This document shows positions 24,155 through 32,439 of a stretch of 64,000 bases of DNA, in pieces (the first letter of the stretch is position 1; every line of letters begins with the position of its first letter). Under the pieces are notes generated by a model. The model did not search any database and was not told the DNA's origin. It was given only the letters and a program-made list of their open reading frames with translations. Origin of the DNA: CAWCVR01 sp963799105 (GTDB lineage Bacteria > Acidobacteriota > Terriglobia > Bryobacterales > Bryobacteraceae); contig CAWCVR010000011.1 in NCBI GenBank assembly GCA_963799105.1, positions 310,001 to 374,000 of the forward strand. The letters are read 5' to 3'. Position numbers and translations under genes: made by a program.

Positions 24155-25549
24155 TTGAAAGTCGGTTTCATCAGCCTGGGTTGTCCCAAGAATCTCGTCG
24201 ATAGCGAAGTCATGATGGGTCAACTGGTGGCCCGCGGCCACGAGTTAACGTCCCATCCCGGCGAGGCCGACGTGCTGGTGGTGAACACGTGCAGCTTCAT
24301 CGACCCGGCCAAGCGGGAGTCCATCGATACCATCCTGGAGATGGCCGCGTACAAGAAGACCGGCCGGGCCCGCCGGTTGATCGTGGCGGGCTGCCTGGTG
24401 GAGCGGTACCGCGGCGATCTCCGCAAGGAACTTCCGGAAGTCGATGCCATCGTCGGCACCAATCAGATCGACGCCATCGTGGCGGCTTGCGAAGGGCTGG
24501 AACCGGGCGCTCCGCCGGCCGAGAGTTACCTCTACCACGACCTCACGCCGCGCGTGCTGGCCACTCCCCGGCACTTCGCCTACGTGAAGATCGCCGAGGG
24601 CTGCGACCATCCCTGCGCCTTCTGCGTGATTCCGCAGTACCGCGGGAAGTTCCGCAGCCGGCGCTTCGAAAGCGTGATTTCCGAAGCCACGCGCCTGTTC
24701 TCTCAGGGCGTGCGCGAAATCGACCTGATCGGGCAGGACACCACCTGCTATGGCGAGGACCTGGGGATCGCCGACGGCCTGGCGCGGCTTCTGGCGCGCC
24801 TGGCGGAGATCGAGACCGGCCGTGAAAAGTGGGTCCGCTTCCTGTACGCGTACCCCAACAAGGTGACCGGGAGGCTGCTGGACACCATCGCCGCGCACCA
24901 GTCGCTGGTGAAGTATATCGACATGCCGCTGCAGCACTCGATCGCGCGTGTGCTGCGGCGCATGAAGCGCGGCGGGTCGGCCGACATCTTCCTCAAACTG
25001 ATCGAACGCATCCGGCGCATCATTCCGGGCGTGGCCATCCGCACCAGCTTCATCGTGGGTTTTCCGGGCGAGACGGCGGCGGATTTCGAGGAGCTGTGCC
25101 AGTTCGCTGGCGCCGCGCGCTTCGACAACCTGGGCGTCTTCGCGTACTCGGACGAAGACACCAGCGCCAGCTACGCGCTGGACGGCAAAGTGGACGGCCG
25201 CACCATTCAGCGCCGCTTGCGGCGGCTGATGGCCCTGCAACGGCGCATCGCGCGGGCCCGCGGCCGCGCTCTGGTGGGGCGGGAAGTCCGGGTGCTGGTG
25301 GAAGGCGAATCGAGCGAAACCGAACTGCTGTGGCAAGCGCGCATGCCCGGGCAGGCGCCGGAGATCGACGGCGTGGCGCTGATCAACGATTTCGAGGGCG
25401 CGCCGCCGCGCCAGGGCGAAATCCGCCGCATGCGCATCACCGAAGCGCACGATTATGATGTAGTAGGCACGTTGCTGCCGCCCGACGAGCCGGCTCCGCG
25501 CTTCGCCGCCACGCCGCTGGTCAATATCGCGCCCGCGCCCGCACTATGA
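24143..25549 (+). CDS. rimO: Ribosomal protein S12 methylthiotransferase RimO
   Basis: This 468-residue radical-SAM methylthiotransferase modifies Asp88-equivalent in ribosomal protein S12. The N-terminal UPF0004 domain has cluster cysteines 14, 50 and 84 (SLGCPKN, VNTCSFID, AGCLVER). The radical-SAM motif is CDHPCAFC (Cys154, 158, 161). The C-terminal TRAM domain carries GREVRVLVEGE and the family-specific end. RimO is preferred over MiaB because of the KVGFISLGCPKNLVDSE start and the CDHPCAFCVIPQYRGKFRSR context. The start is TTG; 24143 is the longest and 24155 (LKVGFIS) also fits well. The downstream yacG-like ATG overlaps its stop. Confidence 0.93.
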   Translation: MDARLKVGFISLGCPKNLVDSEVMMGQLVARGHELTSHPGEADVLVVNTCSFIDPAKRESIDTILEMAAYKKTGRARRLIVAGCLVERYRGDLRKELPEVDAIVGTNQIDAIVAACEGLEPGAPPAESYLYHDLTPRVLATPRHFAYVKIAEGCDHPCAFCVIPQYRGKFRSRRFESVISEATRLFSQGVREIDLIGQDTTCYGEDLGIADGLARLLARLAEIETGREKWVRFLYAYPNKVTGRLLDTIAAHQSLVKYIDMPLQHSIARVLRRMKRGGSADIFLKLIERIRRIIPGVAIRTSFIVGFPGETAADFEELCQFAGAARFDNLGVFAYSDEDTSASYALDGKVDGRTIQRRLRRLMALQRRIARARGRALVGREVRVLVEGESSETELLWQARMPGQAPEIDGVALINDFEGAPPRQGEIRRMRITEAHDYDVVGTLLPPDEPAPRFAATPLVNIAPAPAL

Positions 25550-25710
25550 GATGCCCGATTTGTAAGAAGGATGTCGAACCCGGAGATCCGGAGTTCCCGT
25601 TTTGCTGCGAACGCTGCCGGATCGCCGATCTGGCCAACTGGGCAACGGAGAAGTACGTGATCCCGTCGCCGATTCAGGCGGGGGATGAGGCGGAAGAGGG
25701 CGATGAGTAG
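25546..25710 (+). CDS. yacG: YacG-like zinc-binding protein
   Basis: This 54-residue protein starts at ATG 25546, overlapping the rimO stop by four bases (ATGA). It has the four-Cys zinc site C-x2-C (CPIC) and C-x3-C (CCERC), then the family segment RIADLANWATEKYVIP and an acidic tail. It matches the YacG/DUF329 family, whose E. coli member binds zinc and inhibits DNA gyrase. Its small size means it is easily missed. Overlap with rimO implies translational coupling. The gyrase-inhibitor role is known only from E. coli and is an inference here. Confidence 0.8.
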   Translation: MRCPICKKDVEPGDPEFPFCCERCRIADLANWATEKYVIPSPIQAGDEAEEGDE

Positions 25711-26133
25711 GTTGTCGCCCGCGGGCAACTCCCGCGCGGTTGCGGCCCCCGGAACCGCGAGCGTGAGCGAGCGGCCCGGCAACGGCACCGAACGCCGCGG
25801 CCGGAGGCTCCGGCAAGCCGCAACCAGACCAACTGCGGATACCCCAGCCGCCAGTGCCATGACCGCGGGATTCGGTGCCATCGCGGAACCGCTCGCTAAC
25901 GCGCGCGGCTCTGTTCAGAGCCACGACCGTGAGGGAGTGGTTGCCGGCAATGGTACCGGACCACGCGGTCAGAGACCTAGGCGAGCTTCGCTCGCCGGGC
26001 CGATTGACAATCGGCCGCAGGTTGACAACCTGCCCCACATAAAACCCTGGCGGAGCGCGGAGAAGATGACAGGTAGCAGTGCGGTTGCGTTATCCGCGTT
26101 CATCTGCGTTCATCGGCGGCTTGAGGTTTCCTC
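25711..26133. repeat. Cluster of family 2 and family 4 repeats
   Basis: The gap holds GGAACCGCGAGCGTGAGCGA followed by GCGGCCCGGCAA (about 25750), a second diverged copy with CACGACCGTGAGGGAGTGG (about 25920), and a half-copy of the GGCCGATTGACAATCGGCC then GCAGGTTGACAACCTGCCCC element at 25990-26040. The last 60 bases match, in inverse orientation, the element at 62381-62442. No gene is supported. Confidence 0.7.
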
Positions 26134-26601
26134 ATGCGGCTGAGAATCGCCAACACTCTCTCCACCTGGTTTGGATGCGGGCGTTCGCCGGTGGCTCCGG
26201 GAACGGCGGGGTCGGCGGCGGCGGTCGCCATCGCCATCCTGCTGCACCGCTACGCCGGATTCCTGTGGTGGCATTTCCCGCTAATGGCCGTGGTTTTGTT
26301 TCTGCCCGCGGTCTGGGCCGCCGGCGTTACGGCGCGCGCGGCGAATCTCGAGGACCCCGGCTTCGTGGTGGTGGACGAAGTCGTCGGCCAGTGGATTGCG
26401 CTGGCGGGCGCGCGCACGCTGAACTGGGAAACGTTCCTGGCGGCGTTCCTGCTGTTTCGCCTGTTCGACATCTGGAAGCCGCCGCCGGTGCGGCAACTCG
26501 AAGCCTTGCCCGGCGGATGGGGCATCAATGCCGACGACGCCATGGCCGGAGTTTACGCGGCACTTGTGTTATTGGTGGCAGGATGGTTCAATCTGTATTG
26601 A
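26134..26601 (+). CDS. pgpA: Phosphatidylglycerophosphatase A
   Basis: This 155-residue integral membrane enzyme dephosphorylates phosphatidylglycerophosphate to phosphatidylglycerol. Diagnostic motifs are APGTAGS near residue 22, DPGFVVVDEVVGQWIAL near 75-95 and RLFDIWKPPPVRQLE-LPGGWGINADD near 110-140. Several hydrophobic helices surround them. It lies in a run with the beta-propeller gene and cinA; a pgpA-cinA neighbourhood is common in bacteria. The end overlaps the next start region without a gap. Confidence 0.92.
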   Translation: MRLRIANTLSTWFGCGRSPVAPGTAGSAAAVAIAILLHRYAGFLWWHFPLMAVVLFLPAVWAAGVTARAANLEDPGFVVVDEVVGQWIALAGARTLNWETFLAAFLLFRLFDIWKPPPVRQLEALPGGWGINADDAMAGVYAALVLLVAGWFNLY

Positions 26602-27630
26602 ATGCCTCTTCGGAAACCCTCCGATTGTAAACCGCGGATTTCGCAGGTCACGCCGCACGCCGCCATTCCAGGCGGCGAGTTGCAGATCAAGGGCACGGGC
26701 TTCGCCAGGACCGGCCGGCCGCACGTGACCATCGGGGAAGTGAGCGCACCGGTGATCGTCGGCTCGGACTCCTTTGTGATCGCCCGCGTTCCGGACGGCG
26801 CCACGGCGGGAGAACTGACGATTGAAAGCGACGGCCAGGCCAGCGGTGTCTGGGCTTGCGATATCGGCGTACAGCTCGCCGACAGCCTGCATCCCGTGGC
26901 CAATCCGGCCGTGGACGCGATCGGCAATATCTACACCACCTTCAGCGGGTCGCGCGGCCAGAAAGTGCCGGTGGCGGTTTTCAAGATCGACCTGAACTTC
27001 GGCATGAAACCGTTCATCAACGAGCTGATGAACGCCACCGCCCTGGCCTTCGACCCGCAGGGCATGCTTTACATTTCCAGCCGGCACGACGGCGTGGTGT
27101 ACCAGGCGTCGCCAACGGGCAATATGTCGGTTTTCGTGGAAGGAATGGGAGTGGCCACGGGCCTGGCCTTCGACAAGGAACAGAACCTGTACGTGGGCGA
27201 CCGCAGCGGCACCATCTTCAAGATCAGCCCCGACCGGCAGATTTTCGTGTTCGCGACCATGGAGGCTTCGATCGCCGCCTACCACATGGTCTTCGGCCCG
27301 GACGGGTACCTGTACGTCACCGGCCCCACCACCTCCAGCTTCGATTGCGTCAACCGGATTTCGGTGCACGGGGAAGTGGAGGTGTTCTACCGCGGCCTGG
27401 GCCGCCCGCAGGGGTTGGCGTTCGACGAGTCAGGCAACCTCTACGTGGCCGCGTCCATGGCCGGACGCCGGGGCGTGGTGCGCATCGCGCCCGACCGCCG
27501 CGCCGAGCTGTTTCTCTCCGGACCGGGGATTGTGGGCCTGGCATTCACTCCTCAGCGCTCGCTGGCGATCGCCACCAGCAACGCCCTCTATCGCGTGGAC
27601 GCCGGCATCAAAGGGCTTCCGCCGGTTTGA
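26602..27630 (+). CDS. IPT/TIG plus SMP-30/NHL-type beta-propeller protein
   Basis: This is a 342-residue protein. The first ~85 residues form an IPT/TIG immunoglobulin-like domain (ISQVTPHAAIPGGELQIKGT-GF). The rest has repeated propeller strands such as ATALAFDPQGMLYISSRHDG, ATGLAFDKEQNLYVGDRSGT and PQGLAFDESGNLYVAASMAG, typical of SMP-30/gluconolactonase or NHL six-bladed propellers. No signal peptide is seen. It begins directly after the pgpA stop and is followed 13 bases later by cinA, suggesting co-transcription. Lactonase activity is possible but the metal ligands cannot be assigned. Confidence 0.75.
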   Translation: MPLRKPSDCKPRISQVTPHAAIPGGELQIKGTGFARTGRPHVTIGEVSAPVIVGSDSFVIARVPDGATAGELTIESDGQASGVWACDIGVQLADSLHPVANPAVDAIGNIYTTFSGSRGQKVPVAVFKIDLNFGMKPFINELMNATALAFDPQGMLYISSRHDGVVYQASPTGNMSVFVEGMGVATGLAFDKEQNLYVGDRSGTIFKISPDRQIFVFATMEASIAAYHMVFGPDGYLYVTGPTTSSFDCVNRISVHGEVEVFYRGLGRPQGLAFDESGNLYVAASMAGRRGVVRIAPDRRAELFLSGPGIVGLAFTPQRSLAIATSNALYRVDAGIKGLPPV

Positions 27631-27643
27631 CGGCGCCGGTTCG

Positions 27644-28882
27644 ATGGACGCGGAAATCATAGCGGTCGGTTCGGAAATGCTGACGGCGCAGCGCGTCGAC
27701 ACCAACTCCCTGTACCTGACCGGCGAGTTGAACGGGCTGGGAGTGGAAGTGGTGGCCAAGTGTGTGATCGGCGACCACCGCGAGCGCCTGGCCGACGCCA
27801 TACGGAGAGCCGTGTCGCGGTCCGCCATCGCGATCCTCTCCGGCGGACTGGGCCCTACCGAAGACGATGTCACGCGCGAGGCCGTGGCGCTGGCGCTCGG
27901 CCGGAAGCTGGTCTTCCGCCCGGAGATCGCCGAGGCCATCGAGCTGCGTTTCGCTCAAATGAAGCGCCCCATGCCGGAAGTCAACCGGCGCCAGGCGTTC
28001 GTGGTGGAAGGCGCCGAAGTTCTGCCCAACGACCGTGGCACCGCGCCCGGACAGTGGCTGGAGGAATCCGGCGCGGTCCTGATGCTGCTGCCCGGCCCGC
28101 CCCACGAGTTGAGCGCCATGTTCGAGCGCCACTGCCTGCCCCGCCTGCGCGGCATGGTTCCCAAACTGGCTATCCGCACGCTGCTGCTGCGCGTCACGGG
28201 CATGTCGGAATCGGATCTCGACCAGACCATCGCGCCGGTGTACACGAAGTACCAGAACCCGGCCACCACCATCCTGGCGGCCGGCGGCGATCTGCAAATC
28301 CACTTGCGGGCGCGCTGCGCCTCGCTCGCCGAGGCCGACGCGCTGCTGGGGGAAGTGGCGGGACCCATCGAGTCGCTCCTGGGCGACCGCATCTACTCGC
28401 GCAACGGCGACGCGCTGGATGTCGTCGTCGGCGGCCTGCTGCGGCAGGCGCACGCCACGGTGTCGGTGGCGGAAAGCTGCACCGGCGGCCTGTTGGGCGA
28501 GCGCCTGACGGCGGCGCCCGGCAGTTCGGACTACTTCGTGGGCGGATTCATTACGTACAGCAACGAGCTGAAGGTGGGTCTGCTGGGCGTGCCGCCGGAG
28601 ACCATTGCGGAGTTCGGGGCCGTCAGCCGGCAGACCGCCGAGGCCATGGCGGCGGGCGCGCGAGAGCGCACCGGTTCCACCTACGCGGTGGCCGTCACCG
28701 GCGTGGCCGGTCCCACGGGAAGCGAAGCCAAACCGGTGGGGACGGTGTACGTCGCCGTGGCGGATTCGGGCGGCGTCCAGGTGGCGCACCGCAGGTTTCT
28801 GGGCGACCGCGCGCGAATCCGCGCGTTCACGGCGCAGATGGCGCTGGATACGCTGCGGCGGCGCCTGATCGGGAAGCCGTAG
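27644..28882 (+). CDS. cinA: CinA-family nicotinamide-nucleotide amidohydrolase
   Basis: This is a 412-residue two-domain CinA. The N-terminal MoCF_biosynth/COG1058 domain has AEIIAVGSEML, TNSLYLTGEL and ILSGGLGPTEDDVTRE. The C-terminal PncC domain has VSVAESCTGGLLGERLT and a TGVAGPTG loop. PncC deamidates NMN to nicotinate mononucleotide in NAD salvage; the N-terminal part is an ADP-ribose pyrophosphatase in characterised members. The ATG at 27644 gives the standard MDAEIIAVG start. The gene is historically annotated as competence-damage inducible. Confidence 0.92.
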   Translation: MDAEIIAVGSEMLTAQRVDTNSLYLTGELNGLGVEVVAKCVIGDHRERLADAIRRAVSRSAIAILSGGLGPTEDDVTREAVALALGRKLVFRPEIAEAIELRFAQMKRPMPEVNRRQAFVVEGAEVLPNDRGTAPGQWLEESGAVLMLLPGPPHELSAMFERHCLPRLRGMVPKLAIRTLLLRVTGMSESDLDQTIAPVYTKYQNPATTILAAGGDLQIHLRARCASLAEADALLGEVAGPIESLLGDRIYSRNGDALDVVVGGLLRQAHATVSVAESCTGGLLGERLTAAPGSSDYFVGGFITYSNELKVGLLGVPPETIAEFGAVSRQTAEAMAAGARERTGSTYAVAVTGVAGPTGSEAKPVGTVYVAVADSGGVQVAHRRFLGDRARIRAFTAQMALDTLRRRLIGKP

Positions 28883-28889
28883 GGCCGGA

Positions 28890-29167
28890 CTACCGGCTCA
28901 ACGGATTCGCCCATCGCAATCCGTCGAATCGCGCGAAATCGCCGTCGGCGCGGGCGGACTCGCTCAGCTTTCCATCCAGCCACCGAGTGGCGGATTCGTG
29001 CAAACGCGATCCGCGGTCCTGCTCAATTCCACCTCATCCAGAACTTCCCAGACCCTGTCCAGGTTGGGAAAACGGCAATTCCCCAGATCGGCAGGCTGCG
29101 TGCGAAAGGCTCGCGTTTCGGCGGGAGAACTCAATCGGGCGATAACTTCTCGCAGAGCGTCGTTCAC
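28890..29167 (-). pseudogene. Frameshifted antitoxin-like gene
   Basis: An ATG at 29167 opens MNDALREVIARLSSPAE and continues to VLDEVELSR; the natural continuation EQDRGSRLHESATRWLDG then KLSESARADGDFARFDGLRW is in another frame. Adding one base near 29025 joins the two into a ~92-residue protein ending at TAG (28890-28892). The spliced protein resembles short antitoxins of TA pairs, but no toxin gene follows. The frame break may be a real inactivation or a sequence error. Confidence 0.5.
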
Positions 29168-29265
29168 GACTTAGAGATTGTAACACTTGCGGTCGCGTCA
29201 GTTCTACCAGGCCCAGGCTCTTCCGAACCTTTGGGCGAGGTGGGCGTTGGACTCAGACTGGATAG

Positions 29266-29709
29266 CTAAGCCGGAACAATCGCCACCGCATCCCGCAGAA
29301 CCGAATCGGGCGGCAGAAGCCCCAGAATCCTCCGATCGAATGTGGCCAGTCGCCCCTGATGCCGGATCGCCAGATCGAGCAGCACGGCATCGCTCAGTTG
29401 GTGATGTCCCGCGATGCGAGCGCGTATCTCGTCGCGAATCCCGATGAGTCCGCCCTCAAGCGGCCAGAAGCGATGCGCGCCGTTGGCTGTCATTTGGGCC
29501 AGCGCCTCCATCACGTCCCCGAAAAGAATCGGGATTTTCACCACCGCCGGCTGCATCCCCAGCCGCGCGAACCCCAACTGCGTCAGCGGGCAAGTTGCCC
29601 ACCCAGCCCCGCAATTCTCTGCAAACCACCGGTGGGCCGCCGCATGGTGGACATGGGTCGGCCACGCCAAGGCGAGCAGGACATTGACATCAAGCAGGGA
29701 GACGGCCAC
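29266..29709 (-). CDS. vapC: PIN-domain toxin (VapC type)
   Basis: This is a 147-residue PIN ribonuclease. The acidic residues expected in the active site are Asp7 (SLLDVNVL), Asp107 (QLSDAVLLDLA) and Asp125 (LATFDRRI). VapC toxins cleave tRNA or rRNA; the target is unknown. The antitoxin gene ends two bases before its start, giving a normal VapBC order. It is one of five to six TA modules in this accessory region. Confidence 0.85.
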   Translation of the reverse strand: MAVSLLDVNVLLALAWPTHVHHAAAHRWFAENCGAGWATCPLTQLGFARLGMQPAVVKIPILFGDVMEALAQMTANGAHRFWPLEGGLIGIRDEIRARIAGHHQLSDAVLLDLAIRHQGRLATFDRRILGLLPPDSVLRDAVAIVPA

Positions 29710-29711
29710 GG

Positions 29712-29975
29712 TTATCGTCCCGGCTCCAGGAATTCCCGCGCCGCGCCAAGGTCCTGCCGACTGGTCGCCGCCGCAGCCTCATCCGGACCGAACCCCGGCG
29801 TCCCCGCGGGTATCTGAAACACCGGAAAACCGTTGCGGGCGCTCAACGGCGTTCGGGCCGCGACACCCCGCCGCGCTAGCTCGGACAAAGCCGCTCCCAC
29901 GGACACACCGCGGGCAGCGGCCAGAGCCCTAGCCGCATCTAGGACATCAGTCTCCACGTCCAGCGTAGTGCGCAT
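29712..29975 (-). CDS. vapB: Ribbon-helix-helix antitoxin (VapB type)
   Basis: This is an 87-residue protein starting MRTTLDVETDVLDAARALAA, a ribbon-helix-helix strand and helix typical of VapB-like antitoxins. A C-terminal toxin-binding tail (GFPVFQIPAG) follows. It would repress its own promoter and neutralise the downstream PIN toxin. Position and spacing (two bases) support co-translation. Confidence 0.82.
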   Translation of the reverse strand: MRTTLDVETDVLDAARALAAARGVSVGAALSELARRGVAARTPLSARNGFPVFQIPAGTPGFGPDEAAAATSRQDLGAAREFLEPGR

Positions 29976-30013
29976 CTTGATTCAATGATGACGAACAGCC
30001 ACTTTGATGTCAA

Positions 30014-30053
30014 GCGCCCCGATGAAGCGGGTTCGAGTTCCCACTGGGGCGCC
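30014..30053. other. tRNA-like 3' end fragment
   Basis: GCGCCCC (30014-30020) can pair with GGGGCGC (30046-30052), and between them is a T-arm-like GGGTTCGAGTTCCC. The D and anticodon arms are absent within a normal tRNA length, so this is not a functional tRNA. It resembles the 3' remnant left at tRNA-targeted integration sites. It lies just upstream of the VapBC operon start. Confidence 0.45.
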
Positions 30054-30262
30054 TTGGCCGCACGAATAGGCAAGTGCAAGAAACAAAAAGGTGGACGCGC
30101 AACAGTCGCGAACTGGTTTGGCTCCCCGTCGTGGACGCGTTTCTAACCTTGGTGGCCTGCCCGCCGCCGGGCATCAGACCGCTCTTTGCCCAGATTCAGG
30201 AGTTTGCAGTCTGTTGAATGGAAAGGCGGCCAGGCAAGAGTTCGCGCCGGGGTCCGGCTGAT

Positions 30263-30676
30263 CTATTCGATTACAGGCGCGGGAATCAATTCACGGACGG
30301 CGGTCCGAACCTGCGATGCCAGCGCAAGAGCGCGTTTGGCATCGTTCAATTGCGGTTCCCGCCAATCATCGGCGTAGCGAACATCGACGGCATAGGGGTT
30401 CAGTTCGGCCAGGTCTTCGACCCGTACCGGAAAACGCTGTTCCAGATGGGTGAGCGCCGCGAGGGATTTCAGATCGTGGGTTCGGGGCGCCTGAATGCCC
30501 AGGTAAGTGAGCAGACACTTCAGATACTTTTCGGCGGCTTGCTGGCAATGAAAACAGACCGTATCGAACGGGCAACCGTCCTCAATGGCCATGATCCGGT
30601 TTGCCGCTTCGATGTCATGCTCCGCTTTACGAGCCCACTGCCGGAGAACCTCAACAACCTCAGGCGGCACGTTCAT
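30263..30676 (-). CDS. HEPN-domain protein
   Basis: This is a 137-residue helical HEPN protein with the conserved core TVCFHCQQAAEKYLKCLLTY followed by LGIQAPRTHDLKSL. This subtype (PF05168-like) lacks the R-x4-6-H ribonuclease motif of HepT/DUF86 toxins. It pairs with the MNT-type nucleotidyltransferase encoded just upstream, whose stop it overlaps by 17 bases. The pair may be a TA-like or nucleotide-modifying module; nuclease activity is doubtful from sequence. Confidence 0.78.
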   Translation of the reverse strand: MNVPPEVVEVLRQWARKAEHDIEAANRIMAIEDGCPFDTVCFHCQQAAEKYLKCLLTYLGIQAPRTHDLKSLAALTHLEQRFPVRVEDLAELNPYAVDVRYADDWREPQLNDAKRALALASQVRTAVRELIPAPVIE

Positions 30677-31001
30677 AGAGAATCCTGCCTTCGCGTGAGG
30701 CCGGCCAGTACACGGTGTTCACTACGTTCCGGTAGCGCTCGAAACGGGAACTGGTCGAAACGACGATGTCCATCGGGCTGGGAAAGTCCAAGAGCGAGGC
30801 ATAGAGTTCCGCCGCGCGCTTGTTTGGATCGGCGACATCTGAAAACAACACCAACAGATCGATGTCGCTATCCGGACCTGCATCGCCCCGGGCGCGAGAG
30901 CCGAAAAGGATGATCTTCTCGGGCGAGAACCGCTCCGCGATTCGCCGGACCAGATCGTCCAAGACTGCCGGGCTTTCGGCGATGCCGCTCATGGTATTCA
31001 T
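30660..31001 (-). CDS. MNT-type minimal nucleotidyltransferase
   Basis: This is a 113-residue nucleotidyltransferase of the polymerase-beta fold. The signature GSRARG-x-DSDIDLLV gives Gly34-Ser35 and the metal-binding Asp46 and Asp48. In MntA/HepT-like systems the MNT partner adds AMP to the HEPN protein. The ATG at 31001 (MNTMSG) is chosen; 30992 is also possible, and an open frame continues upstream into repeat sequence. It overlaps the HEPN gene. Confidence 0.8.
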   Translation of the reverse strand: MNTMSGIAESPAVLDDLVRRIAERFSPEKIILFGSRARGDAGPDSDIDLLVLFSDVADPNKRAAELYASLLDFPSPMDIVVSTSSRFERYRNVVNTVYWPASREGRILYERAA

Positions 31002-31145
31002 GATAACGCGCACCGCGCCCAACATGATGGCTGAGGCTCCTCCCACTGCGTCCGCGACCGGACAAGGGAGTTCGAAGCCACAACGGGGCTTGACAGCCGA
31101 CCCGCGCAACTCACTGAAACCGCGAGAGCGTTTTGTGGACGATTT

Positions 31146-31290
31146 CGGCTCCCCACATTGGACACGTTTCGAACTTTTGTGGCCTGAAACGCAGTCCGCT
31201 CGAACCAGTTCAACTTCTTTCAGACCAATGGCGTACGCGCAATACTGGCACGCCCATCCAGGCTGGGCGCCCAGCCTGGACGCATCTCGA
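31146..31290. repeat. Family 3 repeat (copy A), tRNA-like 3' end
   Basis: The ~145-bp unit starts CGGCTCCCCACATTGGACAC, then GTTTCGAAC, and ends in a 22-bp perfect palindrome centred on GGGCGCCC (about 31257-31278). Read on the minus strand the beginning is GTTCGAAAC...TGGGGAGCC, like a tRNA T-arm plus acceptor 3' strand. Copies B and C are at 39817 and 42043. Confidence 0.75.
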
Positions 31291-31349
31291 ACTTCCGCGC
31301 TTCTGTGCCAAAGCTGGAGTGGGCTCCCAGGAGGCACAAATGTGAAAGT

Positions 31350-31367
31350 GATACCGAATGCGGTATC
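31350..31367 (+). promoter_or_regulatory. Palindrome upstream of hicAB (likely operator)
   Basis: GATACCG, four bases, CGGTATC is a perfect inverted repeat ending directly before the GTG at 31368 and nine bases before the hicA start. HicB proteins with a ribbon-helix-helix tail autoregulate through such palindromes, so this is the likely operator. Confidence 0.5.
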
Positions 31368-31376
31368 GTGGTAAGT

Positions 31377-31628
31377 GTGGCTGACGGCAAAACTCTTCAG
31401 AAGATGCGCAAGAATCCGATGGGCTGGCGCATCGAAGAATTGCAGGCGGTAGCGGAGGAAAACTTCGTTGAGTGGCGCAGACCCGGCCGGGGTGGCAGCC
31501 ACGTGATTTTCAGCGCGCCCGGTGTGAGGGAGATCGTGTCAGTGCCGGCAAAGCGTCCGATTAAGCCGGTCTACATCAAGCAGTTTTTGGCGCTGGTCGA
31601 CGCCGCGGGAGGTATCAGAACCAAGTGA
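31377..31628 (+). CDS. hicA: HicA-like mRNA interferase toxin
   Basis: This is an 83-residue HicA toxin with a double-stranded-RNA-binding-like fold. The conserved GGSHVIF segment holds the catalytic His42, and RPIKPVYIKQFLALV is the C-terminal helix. It cleaves mRNA when free of HicB. The GTG at 31377 (VADGKTLQKMRKNPMGWRIE) fits the family length; longer open sequence upstream is repeat-derived. HicB starts by GTGA overlap. Confidence 0.88.
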   Translation: MADGKTLQKMRKNPMGWRIEELQAVAEENFVEWRRPGRGGSHVIFSAPGVREIVSVPAKRPIKPVYIKQFLALVDAAGGIRTK

Positions 31629-31987
31629 TAACAACTTCGAATCGAGATCTTGACCAGTATCAGTTTACGGTTCGCCCATTGTCAAAGGAAGAGGGTGGCG
31701 GCTACCTGGTGGAGTATCCGGATATTCCCGGATGCATGTCCGACGGCGAGACCATTGAAGCGGCGATCACGAATGGCCGGGAAGCCCTGCTCGATTGTAT
31801 GGAGGTGTTCAAGGAGTCGGGCCGAAAGATACCAAAGCCCAGTATCGAGGCCGCTCAATGGCGCCAGCGCCTGCCCCGGACCCTCTACTCTAAGTTAACG
31901 AAGCAAGCCGAAAACGAGGGCGTCAGCATCAATAGTTTGGTGACGGCAATCATCGCGGAGGCGATCGGAGCTAAGCAGGCGCATTAA
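31625..31987 (+). CDS. hicB: HicB-like antitoxin
   Basis: This is a 120-residue protein. The N-terminal HicB fold is GGGYLVEYPDIPGCMSDGET then AITNGREALLDCM, a degraded RNase-H-like domain that binds HicA. The C-terminal ribbon-helix-helix (LPRTLYSKLTKQAENEGVSI) binds DNA. GTG at 31625 overlaps the hicA stop by four bases, implying translational coupling. Confidence 0.88.
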   Translation: MITTSNRDLDQYQFTVRPLSKEEGGGYLVEYPDIPGCMSDGETIEAAITNGREALLDCMEVFKESGRKIPKPSIEAAQWRQRLPRTLYSKLTKQAENEGVSINSLVTAIIAEAIGAKQAH

Positions 31988-32030
31988 TAAGTGCCGATGG
32001 GATGGGTCTGGAACCGATTTGGCAATTCTG

Positions 32031-32201
32031 ATGTCGAGCGTTAAAGAGCCGGAGCCGCGACGCCATCAGTACGTGCCGAGATGCTGGCTCGCGGGTTTCA
32101 CTGAGACCGGCGACAAGGATTGTAAGCTCTGGGTGACTGGTCTGTGCCGCCGGAAGCAATGGCAGACCAGCCCAGGTAAGGACTCTGAGCAAGGGCTCTG
32201 A
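32031..32201 (+). pseudogene. Truncated DUF4238-like gene
   Basis: The 56-codon frame reads PRRHQYVPRCWLAGFTETGD followed by a KLWVTGL...QWQTSPG segment, the typical N-terminus of DUF4238 proteins (normally near 300 residues), then a stop at 32199-32201. The rest of the family is absent, so this is a 5' remnant. DUF4238 proteins are often found in mobile or defence contexts, but their function is unknown. Confidence 0.55.
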
Positions 32202-32439
32202 GTACCGATGGTCGCTTTACGCGATGACACCATCGCGCTGCCATTAGGCATCGGCATCGGAGTTTTGTTCGAACGGTGGGTGGGCTCGCCGCTGACCGAG
32301 GCAATTCGCGAGCGGCGCAAGACGGGTGGCGAACTCGGCCCAAGCGCGGAGTTGATTCGTCACGTCTCGCTCAACTGGACTAGCACGAAGCCCATGACCA
32401 GGCCCAGGTCGCGCGCAAACACGCCGGGCACGGCCCTAG

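Noticed and set aside
30014..30053. Functional tRNA gene
   Set aside because: Only a T-arm and acceptor-like pairing exist; D and anticodon arms are missing within tRNA length.
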